Shown: piece by piece, positions 40,396 through 48,545 of the stretch | How positions within the stretch are numbered: position 1 is the first letter of the stretch | How the letters are laid out: the number at the start of each line of letters is the position of its first letter | Assembly (NCBI GenBank): GCA_017459865.1 | Contig: JAFUCD010000020.1 | Coordinates: 62,001 to 126,000, forward strand | Reading direction: 5' to 3' | Origin: Oscillospiraceae bacterium | Lineage (GTDB): Bacteria > Bacillota_A > Clostridia > Oscillospirales > Oscillospiraceae | DNA length: 64,000 nt | Program-made: the position numbers and the translations under genes | The notes under the pieces: model-generated | Told to the model about the DNA's origin: nothing | Seen by the model: the letters and a program-made list of their open reading frames with translations, nothing else | The model's database searches: none

Positions 40396-41532
40396 TTATC
40401 TGTCATACTCTCCATACTCGCAGCCAATGTTCTTGGCTTCCACTTCGTCGATCAGCACGAACTTCGGTCCGACGCGGCGGTAGAGCTTGATGACGCCGAC
40501 GCCGTTGCCGCCGTTCCAGAGACGGTTGTGGCGCTTGGTGCCGTTCGGCGCTTCATAGTTGATGTGCAGCATGTCCTTCTTCTCGCAGGTGATGTCGGAG
40601 ACCATCTTGGCGGTGAAGGTCGTTTGCTCGACGTGCCAATGGATCTTGTCCTCGGTCTCCCAGGAGTCGAACTTCGTCTGGCTTCCGGTCCAGAACTTGG
40701 AGAAGTTGAACTCATAGTTCTTGCCCTCGTAGAAGAACTGGCCGAGCAGCTTGCGGTCCAGCGCGTAGAAGAAGATCTTCGGTCTGCCGCCGCCGACCTC
40801 GAAGCAGCTGTTGGTGAGCCGCTTGCCGGTCTTCTTGCTCACGAGGTTGTTCGAGGACAGCCAGACCCACGGGCTCGTGAAGTCGCCGCCCCAGTTCTTG
40901 TCGGCGTAGCCGTAGCAGGTCTCGGGCTTGACGACGTACTTTTTGCCGTTGAACTCGATCTCGCCCTCGAAGTAGCTCTTCATACCCTCGGCGTGCCAGA
41001 ACATCTCGAAGGAGTTGATGTCGCGGAAGATCTTGCTCGCGCCGTAGCCGACGTGGAAGGAGATGTCCTTCTGGATCTTCAGATCCCATTTGATGTCGCC
41101 GGCGTCGCACATCCACTCGGGGTGCGCCTTGGCCTCCGCCTCGGTGATGTGGATGCTGCCGCGTGTCTCGGTCTCGCTGCAGAAGCAGTCCGCCGCGTCG
41201 ATGGAGTAGGGCGTCACGGGGGAGATGCGCACGTCCTTCCACGCAAAGAAGCGGTGCAGCTGTGCCTTTTCCTCGCCCCAGGTGCCGACGTTCACCATCA
41301 GATAGCTCGGACGCTCGCCGCGCTTCTGGGCCTCGGGGCGGTTCCAGACGATCACGGGCTCGTCCTTCGCGTGCGCGGGGTTGCAGGTGAAGAATTCCAC
41401 GTAGAAGGGCTTCTCCGCGCCGGTCTCGGCGTCCTCGGCGGTAAAGGAATGCCACCACCAGTCATAGCCGCGCTTGGCAAGCGGACCCTTCAGCATCCAC
41501 GCGTTGCGGGTGATGTCATGAATGTTTGCCAT
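40396..41532 (-). CDS. Tocopherol-cyclase-like protein
   Basis: A 378-residue soluble protein without a signal peptide. The start KGPLAKRGYDWWWHSFTAED (about 14-33), later GYADKNWGGDFTSPWVWLSS (about 210-229) and the beta-rich, Trp-rich layout resemble the tocopherol-cyclase/AttH lipocalin-like family (Pfam tocopherol_cycl). Proteins of this family cyclise or bind quinols, carotenoids or other isoprenoids. The start at 41532 has GGGAGGA upstream. First gene of the operon with SDR and flavoenzyme. Confidence 0.7.
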   Translation of the reverse strand: MANIHDITRNAWMLKGPLAKRGYDWWWHSFTAEDAETGAEKPFYVEFFTCNPAHAKDEPVIVWNRPEAQKRGERPSYLMVNVGTWGEEKAQLHRFFAWKDVRISPVTPYSIDAADCFCSETETRGSIHITEAEAKAHPEWMCDAGDIKWDLKIQKDISFHVGYGASKIFRDINSFEMFWHAEGMKSYFEGEIEFNGKKYVVKPETCYGYADKNWGGDFTSPWVWLSSNNLVSKKTGKRLTNSCFEVGGGRPKIFFYALDRKLLGQFFYEGKNYEFNFSKFWTGSQTKFDSWETEDKIHWHVEQTTFTAKMVSDITCEKKDMLHINYEAPNGTKRHNRLWNGGNGVGVIKLYRRVGPKFVLIDEVEAKNIGCEYGEYDR

Positions 41533-41625
41533 AATATGTATCCTCCCTGATTTCTTCGGCAGTATTGGAATGTAACACAATAAGTTGCCTGTGTCTATTT
41601 TACCAAAAAACTAGACGAAAAGCGT

Positions 41626-41639
41626 TCCAGAAATCTGGA
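41626..41639. promoter_or_regulatory. Palindrome TCCAGAAATCTGGA, candidate operator
   Basis: A 14-bp dyad in the gap between the cyclase-like operon (minus) and the PLP lyase (plus). On the minus strand TAAAAT lies about 30 bases downstream, so the dyad is near the -35 region of the cyclase operon promoter. Confidence 0.45.
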
Positions 41640-41735
41640 CATATTTTTGTTCATGATGCACAAAAACGCTTCCGAATGTTGGATAAACAGGCTGCGGTGA
41701 GGATTTTAGACGGGTTTGTTTTGTCAAAAAACCTA

Positions 41736-41764
41736 TTGACCGAGTATTTTGGTCGGTTTATAAT
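41736..41764 (+). promoter_or_regulatory. Promoter of PLP lyase with internal dyad
   Basis: TTGACC (41736-41741), 17 bases, TATAAT (41759-41764). The spacer and flanks form ACCGAGTATTTTGGTCGGT (41739-41757), an imperfect dyad of the kind bound by Rrf2-family regulators. Repression by occlusion is likely. Confidence 0.75.
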
Positions 41765-41800
41765 AGGCGCAGAAATCCATCCTGCAAGGAGACGAACGCC

Positions 41801-43000
41801 ATGGCGAAAAAAGAAAACAAATACGCCCCTTACGGCTTTGCCACGCAGGCGGTGCACACCGGCACAGACTATGACGCCGAGACCGGCGCGGTGCGCCGCC
41901 CCCTGCACATGGCCAACAGCTATAAGCTGCCGGACGATTTATCGAAGGTGAACTATTCCTCGACCGACCTGCTGTTCTACGCGCGCAACGGCAACGCCAA
42001 CCAGCAATGGCTGGAAGAGAAGATCGCGGCGCTCTACGGCGCGCAGGACGCGATCGTGCTCGCGAGCGGCGTCGGCGCGCTGCACGCGCTGTTCTGGACG
42101 CTTTTGAAAAGCGGCGACCGCGTCGTGTACCCGAACGTGAGCTACATGGCGGTCTACCGCATGTTCCATGAGCTGTTCAACCGCAAATTCGGCGTCGACA
42201 CTGTCATGGTGGACATGACGGATCTCGCCGCGGTGGAAAAGGCGATCACGCCCGGCACGCGTCTTGTGCACATCGAGACGCCGGACAACCCCACCGTCGG
42301 CGTCACGGACATCGCCGCCGTCGCCGAGATCGCCCACCGCAACGGCGCGCTTCTGAGCGTGGACAACACGTTCGCCTCGCCGCTGAACCAGCACCCGCTG
42401 GAGCTGGGCGCGGACTTCGTCGTGGACGCGCTGACGAAATACGTCAACGGGCACGGCGACGCGCAGGGAGGCGCGATCGTTTCCAACGACCTTGAGACCA
42501 TGGACCGCATCCGCTATGAGGCACAGGTGAACGTCGGCGCGGTCATCAGCCCGTTCAACGCCTGGCAGATCTTCCGCGGCTCAGTCACGTTCCCGCTGCG
42601 CATGGAGCGCATCAACGCCTCCACGCAGCGCATCGCCGAGTGGCTGCAGGCGCAGCCGTGCGTCACGTTCGTGTCCTATCCCGGCCTGCCGGACGACCCG
42701 GGCTACGAGGTAGCGCAAAAGCAGATGAAAAACGGCTGCGGCGGCGTGATCTCCTTCGGTCTCGACACGGACGACAAGACCGTCGAGCGCTTCTGCGCCG
42801 CGCTGAAGGTCGTCACGTTCGCGGTCTCGCTCGGGCACGACGAGAGCCTCATTTTCCCGCAGCCGAGCTACGACGAGCGCATCCTGCTCTATCCGGAAAA
42901 GTTCCGCAAGGGCTTCCTGCGCTTCTCCGTCGGACTGGAGGACGTGGAGGACATCATCGCGGATCTCAAGCAGGCCATGGAGGCCGTCGGACTGCAATAA
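41801..43000 (+). CDS. Cys/Met metabolism PLP-dependent lyase
   Basis: A 399-residue enzyme of the cystathionine gamma-synthase/methionine gamma-lyase family. Substrate-loop YARNGNANQQWLEEKIAALY (about 61-80), LASGVGALHALFWTLLKSGD (about 87-106), the cofactor Asp region VDNTFASPLNQHPLELGADF, and the PLP lysine in DALTKYVNGHGD (about 211) are present. YARNGN replaces the usual YSRxxNP, so the exact reaction (beta- or gamma-elimination, or synthase) cannot be read from sequence. The promoter dyad suggests control by sulfur or redox status. AAGGAG precedes the ATG. Confidence 0.88.
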   Translation: MAKKENKYAPYGFATQAVHTGTDYDAETGAVRRPLHMANSYKLPDDLSKVNYSSTDLLFYARNGNANQQWLEEKIAALYGAQDAIVLASGVGALHALFWTLLKSGDRVVYPNVSYMAVYRMFHELFNRKFGVDTVMVDMTDLAAVEKAITPGTRLVHIETPDNPTVGVTDIAAVAEIAHRNGALLSVDNTFASPLNQHPLELGADFVVDALTKYVNGHGDAQGGAIVSNDLETMDRIRYEAQVNVGAVISPFNAWQIFRGSVTFPLRMERINASTQRIAEWLQAQPCVTFVSYPGLPDDPGYEVAQKQMKNGCGGVISFGLDTDDKTVERFCAALKVVTFAVSLGHDESLIFPQPSYDERILLYPEKFRKGFLRFSVGLEDVEDIIADLKQAMEAVGLQ

Positions 43001-43029
43001 GAATAGGGCGCACCGCAAACTGGAATGCT

Positions 43030-43182
43030 GTAGGGGAGGGGCTTGCCCCTCCCGAGCAGGAAGGCCGAAAACACAATAAAACGGAAGGCGAATCCGCAGA
43101 AATCACAACGCTGCGGATTCGCCTTTCATTGTTTTTCAAACATGGAAACGGAACGCCGGGAGGGGCAAGCCCCTCCCCTACG
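43030..43182. repeat. MITE-like palindromic repeat, copy B
   Basis: The two 24-bp ends (from TAGGGGAGGGGC at 43031, and to GCCCCTCCCCTA at 43181) are exact inverted copies, each itself palindromic. The central arms GAAGGCGAATCCGCA (43084-43098) and TGCGGATTCGCCTTT (43112-43126) pair with bases changed from copy A on both sides. It lies between convergent genes and may also act as their terminator. Confidence 0.85.
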
Positions 43183-43203
43183 TTCTGATTGTCATTTTGC
43201 GTT

Positions 43204-43647
43204 TTATCCCTCGATCTCGACAACGCCGCCTTCCTTGACGTGGATGGTCATGCCGGTCTGCACATAGTCTAGGAAGTCCTGGCCGAGCCGGTCGACGACG
43301 GGCATGGACGCCTCCGTCCAGACCTCGCCGAGGATCGCGCCCGCGGCGGCGAGCGAGTCGATGCTCTCGGAAAAGAGCATGCACGCCGGCGCGACGCCTT
43401 TTTGGCAGGCGACATACAGCACCATGCCGCCCGTGGTGGAGCCGATCGTCATCGGCAGGCACAGCGCCTTGCCGAGCATGGATTTTTTGTAGAGGTCGGG
43501 GTTGTTCTGGTCGCCGCATTTGACCTTCTTGTCCCCGAACTGCACGGCCATCTGATAGGAGGCCAGAGTGTTGAAGCCGCCCCGGGAGACGAGCGCCTCG
43601 GCGGTGCAGGTGCCGGGAACGACGACGCGGCCGGTGAATGTTTTCAT
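43204..43647 (-). CDS. Aconitase X, small (swivel) subunit
   Basis: A 147-residue DUF126 protein: GTCTAEALVSRGGFNTLASY (about 12-31), the phosphate/substrate loop LPMTIGSTTGGMVLYVACQK (about 68-87), then APACMLFSESIDSLAAAGAI. The start at 43647 overlaps the stop of the large-subunit gene by ATGA. The two subunits form a 3Fe-4S or metal-dependent hydro-lyase. Bacterial AcnX enzymes dehydrate cis-3-hydroxy-L-proline, archaeal ones mevalonate 5-phosphate; no neighbouring gene settles the substrate. Confidence 0.92.
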   Translation of the reverse strand: MKTFTGRVVVPGTCTAEALVSRGGFNTLASYQMAVQFGDKKVKCGDQNNPDLYKKSMLGKALCLPMTIGSTTGGMVLYVACQKGVAPACMLFSESIDSLAAAGAILGEVWTEASMPVVDRLGQDFLDYVQTGMTIHVKEGGVVEIEG

Positions 43648-44927
43648 TTTCGTCCCTCCCGTTTCGCGGTAATGATGTCGAGGATCTCCGCGTCGGTGTA
43701 GTAGCGCGCGCTGGTGTAGGTGCGCAGCTTGTTCGACGAGGTGATGACGGCCTTTTTCTTGCACAGCGGATTGTTCATGTACATGAGCGGGCAGATGTAG
43801 CTCACGACCACGCCCGCGCGCCGGAGCTGCTTGGCGTAGGGCGTCTTTTCAAAGCTCTTGATGACGGCGGTGGAGGCGGTGAACACGGTCTTGACCGTGA
43901 CCTTCTTCAGCCCGTTTTCCTTCAGCCGCGCGGTGACCGCCTTCGTCCACTCGGTGAGCTGCCGGAGCGTCATGTGCGGGCAGCCGACGAAGCAGAGCTC
44001 CGGGGCGGCGTCGGGATCTTTCCAGACGATCGGATAGCTGTCCTTCACGCGCTGCAGCTCGGCGTCATCGATGACATAGACCTGCGCGCCCTCGCGGATG
44101 AGCGCCTCGCCCTGCTGCTTTGCCTCGGGCGTGAGGTTCTCGATGTGGTAGAGCCCCACCGCGCCGTTGGAGGCGCAGGCGGCGCCGAAGTCCTTCAGGT
44201 ACGTGGTCGCTTCCTCATCCAGCTCCGTGCCGAGCCACCGGTCGAGCCCCTTGACATACGGCACGTCCTCCATGACCTTCATGCCGATCGCGGAGCCCAG
44301 CAGCTGCGCCTCGGGGCGCTCCTTGCAGCGCACTTCGATGATCCAGTCCGCGCGGCGTCCCTCGTCGGTGAGCAGGCCGAACTCCGGCACGAAGCCCGCC
44401 ACCGAGCCCATCAGCTCGATGATGCCCGAGTTGCGGTTGCAGCGCGCGCCGAGCACGGAGTTTGCGTACACGACGGCAGAGCTCTCCGCCCAGGAGAGGA
44501 TGTCGCCCTGCTTGGGGACGTTCCCCACCTGCGGCAGATAGCTCGTGCAGGTGTAGCTGTCCTCGCCGAGCAGACCCAGATCCTCCAGCTGCTTTTCGTA
44601 GCGCGCCTGATCGGTGTACATGATCTTTTTGAATACGATGTCGTCGAGCAGCGAGCTCGGCACGTGCTTGTCCAGCGGGCGGGGGTCGGCGGTGAACTTC
44701 TGCCCGCTCAAGAGCCCCTCGTCCAGCAGCTTCTGGTAGAGGTCATACACGGGGCCGAGCACCTTCAGCCCGAAGCTGATGACGGTGTGGCCGTATTCGC
44801 TCGTGACGGGCACCATGCGCTCGGCGTCAAACGCGTCGCCGTACATCACGAGCGTTTTGACCACCTTTGCCATCGTCTCGCCCCGCGCGCCGTCCAGCAA
44901 GGCCTGTTGTTCCGGTGTCAGGATCAT
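43644..44927 (-). CDS. Aconitase X, large (catalytic) subunit
   Basis: A 427-residue DUF521 protein. SWAESSAVVYANSVLGARCN (about 128-147) with a cluster Cys, the Arg-rich RNSGIIELMGSVAGFVPEFG, ELCFVGCPHMTLRQLTEW (about 293-310) with a second Cys, and SYICPLMYMNNPLCKKKAVI (about 372) with a third match AcnX. The three Cys probably bind the iron-sulfur cluster. It forms a coupled pair with the swivel subunit. Confidence 0.93.
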   Translation of the reverse strand: MILTPEQQALLDGARGETMAKVVKTLVMYGDAFDAERMVPVTSEYGHTVISFGLKVLGPVYDLYQKLLDEGLLSGQKFTADPRPLDKHVPSSLLDDIVFKKIMYTDQARYEKQLEDLGLLGEDSYTCTSYLPQVGNVPKQGDILSWAESSAVVYANSVLGARCNRNSGIIELMGSVAGFVPEFGLLTDEGRRADWIIEVRCKERPEAQLLGSAIGMKVMEDVPYVKGLDRWLGTELDEEATTYLKDFGAACASNGAVGLYHIENLTPEAKQQGEALIREGAQVYVIDDAELQRVKDSYPIVWKDPDAAPELCFVGCPHMTLRQLTEWTKAVTARLKENGLKKVTVKTVFTASTAVIKSFEKTPYAKQLRRAGVVVSYICPLMYMNNPLCKKKAVITSSNKLRTYTSARYYTDAEILDIITAKREGRK

Positions 44928-45107
44928 GGGACATACATCTCCTTTCAGTTCCTGTGGTTGCTGTAAATCATCATATCATAAAAAGCAGCGGCAGGGAAGC
45001 GGGAATCGCAAAGTTTTTGAACGGCAAAGCAGGAGACTGTCAACAAAACGATGTGATCTGTCCAGAATGTCCGCCGAGGTTTTTGCAAGCCGAGCAGCGC
45101 AGGTGCG

Positions 45108-45136
45108 TTGCCATTTTTGCCGGAACGTGGTATGCT
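45108..45136 (+). promoter_or_regulatory. Promoter of DNA methyltransferase gene
   Basis: TTGCCA (45108-45113), 17 bases, TATGCT (45131-45136), 36 bases before the start codon. Confidence 0.65.
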
Positions 45137-45172
45137 GATGCCCGGAAGCAACGAAAGCAGGGAGGTGGCGCC

Positions 45173-46096
45173 ATGCCGAAGCAGAAGGCCGCGCGCAACA
45201 AGACGATCGATACGCCCGTCTCCGAGGGCGGGGCATATCTTGCGCGCTGCATCCGGATCGATACGCCCGTCGCGGCGCTGGACGCCGTGCTGGACAAGAC
45301 CGTGCTGGGCGACACCCTTGCCGTGCTGCCGCTGCTGCCGGAGCGGAGCGTCGATCTGATCATCGCCGATCCGCCGTATAATCTCACGAAGGATTTCCAC
45401 GGCAGCACGTTTTCCAAAACGGACGCGGCGGCGTATGAGGACTATACCCGCGGCTGGCTGGAGCCGGCGCTGCGGCTGCTCAAGCCCGCGGGCAGCATCT
45501 ATGTCTGCTGCGACTGGGAGACGAGTCTGATCATCGGGCGTGTGCTGGGCGACTATTGCCGCGTGCGCAACCGCATCACGTGGCAGCGCGAGAAGGGGAG
45601 AGGCGCCCGCGCGAACTGGAAAAACAGCATGGAGGACATCTGGTTTGCCACGATGAGCGAGGATTATACCTTCAATCTCGAGGCCGTGAAGCTGCGCCGC
45701 CGCGTGATCGCCCCTTACCGCGTCGACGGCAGACCCAAGGACTGGGTCGAGACCGCCGAGGGCAAGTTTCGCGACACGTGCCCGTCGAATTTCTGGGACG
45801 ATATCACGATCCCGTTCTGGTCCATGGCGGAGAACACCGCGCATCCCACGCAGAAGCCGGAGAAGCTCATCGCGAAGCTCCTGCTTGCGAGCTCGAACCC
45901 CGGCGACGTGGTGCTCGATCCGTTCCTCGGCTCCGGCACGACGAGCGTCGTCGCCAAAAAGCTGGGCCGCCGCTATCTCGGCGTGGAGGCGAACGCGCAA
46001 TACTGCCTCTGGGCGGAGCAGCGCCTTGAAATTGCCGAGACCGACAAGACGATCCAGGGCTACGCCGACGGCGTCTTCCGGGAGAGAAACACATAA
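45173..46096 (+). CDS. Beta-class DNA methyltransferase (N6-A or N4-C)
   Basis: A 307-residue enzyme. The catalytic DPPYNLT (motif IV, about 67-73) comes before the AdoMet-binding DPFLGSGTTSVVAKKLGRRY (motif I, about 250-269), the order of beta-class enzymes such as the HinfI/CcrM/MboII group. NWKNSMEDIWFATMSEDYTF and HPTQKPEKLIAKLLL (motif X region) also fit. GGAGGT precedes ATG at 45173. No restriction endonuclease is adjacent, so it is probably a solitary regulatory or host-protective methylase. Confidence 0.92.
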   Translation: MPKQKAARNKTIDTPVSEGGAYLARCIRIDTPVAALDAVLDKTVLGDTLAVLPLLPERSVDLIIADPPYNLTKDFHGSTFSKTDAAAYEDYTRGWLEPALRLLKPAGSIYVCCDWETSLIIGRVLGDYCRVRNRITWQREKGRGARANWKNSMEDIWFATMSEDYTFNLEAVKLRRRVIAPYRVDGRPKDWVETAEGKFRDTCPSNFWDDITIPFWSMAENTAHPTQKPEKLIAKLLLASSNPGDVVLDPFLGSGTTSVVAKKLGRRYLGVEANAQYCLWAEQRLEIAETDKTIQGYADGVFRERNT

Positions 46097-46140
46097 AAAC
46101 AGCGCTGCAGACAAGCTCGTCTGCAGCGCTTTTGTCGCTT
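46096..46140. terminator. Bidirectional terminator
   Basis: AGCGCTGCAGAC pairs with GTCTGCAGCGCT around AAGCTC, with TTTTGTCGCTT on the plus side and TGTTTTTATG on the minus side. It separates convergent methyltransferase and NAD synthetase genes. Confidence 0.92.
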
Positions 46141-46141
46141 C

Positions 46142-48043
46142 TTATTCGAGATTATCCACACACGCGAGATAGAAATCGCTGTGTCCGTCGCTGGGCATCA
46201 GGAAGCCGGTGCGCGGGCTGAACGAGAAGCCGTTCAGCGTCGGGCCGTCCTGCAGGCAGGAGCGCTTGAACTGCTGGTTGAACAGGCGGCGGCAGTAGCT
46301 GCGCAGCCACTTTTTCAGCGTCTCGTGGTCGAACTCGTCGCCGTAGGCGATGTCCGCGAGTCTGAGCACCTTGCCCGCCGTGAAGCCCTGCTCCACGAGG
46401 TAGTACAGGAAGAAGTCCTGCAGGTTGTACGGGCCGACGGACTCCTCGCTCTTCTGGGCGATCTCGCCGTTGCGCGTCGGGGGCAGCAGCTCCGGGGACA
46501 CGGGCGTGTCGAGCACGTCGAACAGCGCGTCCGCGAGCACCTTGTCGTCCGTGGTCTCGGCGATATAGCGCACGACCATCTGCACCATCGTCTTGGTGGA
46601 GCCGGCGTTCACGTCGTACATGGAGATGTGGTCGCCGTTGTAGGTGCACCAGCCGTCGGCGAACTCGCTCATGTCCTCGGTGCCGACGTGGATGCCGCCG
46701 TCGGCAAAGCCGTTGGCGATGTCCATGAGGATCTGCGTGCGCTCGCGCGCCTGCGCGTTTTCATACACGACGTTGCGGTTTTCGGGGTCGTGGTCGATGT
46801 CTTTAAAGTGCTGCATGACGCTGTCGCCGATGTCAATGACGCGCACCGTCGCGCCGAGCTGCTCGGAGACGATGATCGCGTTAGACTTCGTGCGGTCGGT
46901 CGTGCCGAAGCAGGGCATCGTCACGGCGGTGACCGTCTCGGGCGGCAGACCCATCATCTTCGCCGCCTCGGCGCAGATGATGACCGCGAGCGTGGAGTCC
47001 ACGCCGCCGGAGATGCCGACGACGGAGTGCTTCAGATTCGCGTAGGTCATGCGGCGCACGAGCGAGCTTGCCTGCATGTGCAGCAGGCGCTTGGCAGCCG
47101 CGTGATAGTCCTTCTCGTCGGCGGGACGATAGGGATACTTGGAGAACTTGCGCGTCAGCTCCGTCTCCTCCGGCTCGTCCTGACCCCACTTGACCAGGAA
47201 GTGACCGTCGTCGCTGATCGGGAAGTTTTTCGCCTTGCGGCGTGCGGAGACGAGCGCCTCCACGTCGAGCTCGGTCTCGATGAGCGTGTCGCCGTCCTCG
47301 CCGGAGACGAGCACCGCGCCGTTTTCCGCCACGACGCACAGACCGGAGAACACCGCGTCCGTGCTGCTCTCGCCGCAGCCGGGGGCCGCCATGACGACGC
47401 CGGCCTTCAGATTCCGCGACATCTCGCGCACGGCGGCGGTCTCGCGGCAGTCGGAGTCGACCTCCATCGGGAAGCTCTGCAGCTGGGCGATCACGGTCGC
47501 GCCCGCGAGCGCGTGCTCCGCGGCGGGGGAGTGGGGCGCGGCGGCGTCCGCGCCGAGCTGCGCCGAGACGATGAGACTCGGCAGCGCGTTGCAGCGGAAC
47601 AGCAGCTGGGAGGAGAAGAAGGTCGGGTAGATGTTGCCGATCTTGATCTCGCGCACCTTGTCGTCCGCGACGGCAAAGTGCTTGTCGCCGGGATTGCGCA
47701 TCGGCACGACGCCCAGCAGGTCGCCGTCACAGATGGCGGCGGCGCAGTTATAGATCTTGCCGTCCTTCTCCACGGGCATACCCACGAAGATCAGCATGTC
47801 CACGCCGATCGTGAGCTCCATGAGCTTTTCCAGACCCATCGCCGCGCCGCGCAGCAGCGTGTTCTGGTAGAACAGATCGCCGCAGGTCGCGCCCGTGAGC
47901 GCAAGCTCCGGCAGGACGAGCACCTTTACGCCGTCGTCTTCACATTGCTTGACGACCTCGCCGAGCTTCTCGGCGTTGTACATCGGGTCGGCGATGCGCA
48001 GCGCGGGCGCAGCCGCCGCGACCTTTACAAAACCATGCTTCAT
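46142..48043 (-). CDS. nadE: NAD(+) synthetase, glutamine-hydrolysing
   Basis: A 633-residue fusion of a nitrilase-type glutaminase domain (1-290) and an NH3-dependent synthetase (about 320-633). Glutaminase residues: Glu in VLPELALTG (about 46), and Cys in VVMAAPGCGESSTDAVFSG (about 220). The synthetase P-loop is SGGVDSTLAV (about 346), followed by MPCFGTTDRTKSNA and GTEDMSEFADGWCTYNGDHI. It converts nicotinic acid adenine dinucleotide to NAD with glutamine as donor. The usual NLSELALGW is EDMSEFADGW here, a mild variation. Single gene, no pathway neighbours. Confidence 0.95.
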   Translation of the reverse strand: MKHGFVKVAAAAPALRIADPMYNAEKLGEVVKQCEDDGVKVLVLPELALTGATCGDLFYQNTLLRGAAMGLEKLMELTIGVDMLIFVGMPVEKDGKIYNCAAAICDGDLLGVVPMRNPGDKHFAVADDKVREIKIGNIYPTFFSSQLLFRCNALPSLIVSAQLGADAAAPHSPAAEHALAGATVIAQLQSFPMEVDSDCRETAAVREMSRNLKAGVVMAAPGCGESSTDAVFSGLCVVAENGAVLVSGEDGDTLIETELDVEALVSARRKAKNFPISDDGHFLVKWGQDEPEETELTRKFSKYPYRPADEKDYHAAAKRLLHMQASSLVRRMTYANLKHSVVGISGGVDSTLAVIICAEAAKMMGLPPETVTAVTMPCFGTTDRTKSNAIIVSEQLGATVRVIDIGDSVMQHFKDIDHDPENRNVVYENAQARERTQILMDIANGFADGGIHVGTEDMSEFADGWCTYNGDHISMYDVNAGSTKTMVQMVVRYIAETTDDKVLADALFDVLDTPVSPELLPPTRNGEIAQKSEESVGPYNLQDFFLYYLVEQGFTAGKVLRLADIAYGDEFDHETLKKWLRSYCRRLFNQQFKRSCLQDGPTLNGFSFSPRTGFLMPSDGHSDFYLACVDNLE

Positions 48044-48154
48044 TGTACATTCACTCTTTTCTGTATTTTGATATAAGGAGCGGGACGTCGAGGACGCCGT
48101 CCTCTATGCTTCTTGCAGGCGGGCGCTTCGAGAAGCGCCCCTGGGAGGCGAATC

Positions 48155-48544
48155 TTACGGCCCCTGAAAATCAAACAGGCTTTCGTCGTAATAGCAGAGC
48201 ACGGACTCCATCGTTTCCGAAAACGTCTCGCTCGGGATTGTGACGTACACCACGCCCCATCCGTCGGCGTATTCGGCATAGGCATACTCGTCCACCTTTG
48301 GCAGCAGATTCTCGTTGAGCTCGTCGGCGAGCTCGTCGAGATGCTGGGCATAGTATTCCGAGTCATGCGGCGGCTGATACCCCGGCACCGTCCCGGGGGG
48401 AGGCGGGATCAGACACTGCACCACGAAGAGGATCCCCAGCAGCAGCACGAGCGCCGCGCCGCCCGGGCGCAGCCACCGCACGATCTGAAAGCCGGGGTGT
48501 TCCTTTTCCTCCGTGGGGTCCGGCGGTGTTACGATCTGCGGCAT
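48155..48544 (-). CDS. Small single-pass membrane protein after glyQS
   Basis: A 129-residue protein with a Pro-rich cytosolic N-terminus, one membrane helix (about 31-47, ALVLLLGILFVVQCLI) and an acidic outer domain (YYAQHLDELADELNENLLPK). It starts one base after the glycyl-tRNA synthetase stop, so it is co-translated. No family recognised; a role with the synthetase is not implied. A GC hairpin (GGGCGCTTC/GAAGCGCCC) follows at 48120-48140. Confidence 0.7.
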   Translation of the reverse strand: MPQIVTPPDPTEEKEHPGFQIVRWLRPGGAALVLLLGILFVVQCLIPPPPGTVPGYQPPHDSEYYAQHLDELADELNENLLPKVDEYAYAEYADGWGVVYVTIPSETFSETMESVLCYYDESLFDFQGP

Positions 48545-48545
48545 C

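Noticed and set aside
37480..41550. 1356-codon open frame on the plus strand
   Set aside because: It lies antisense to the flavoenzyme, SDR and cyclase-like genes, has low-complexity Arg/His/Asp-rich composition, and exists because GC-rich codons leave the opposite strand open.
44945..46114. 389-codon open frame on the minus strand
   Set aside because: It is antisense to the DNA methyltransferase; the plus strand has motifs I and IV.
46181..48076. 631-codon open frame on the plus strand
   Set aside because: It is the antisense shadow of nadE, whose motifs are complete on the minus strand.
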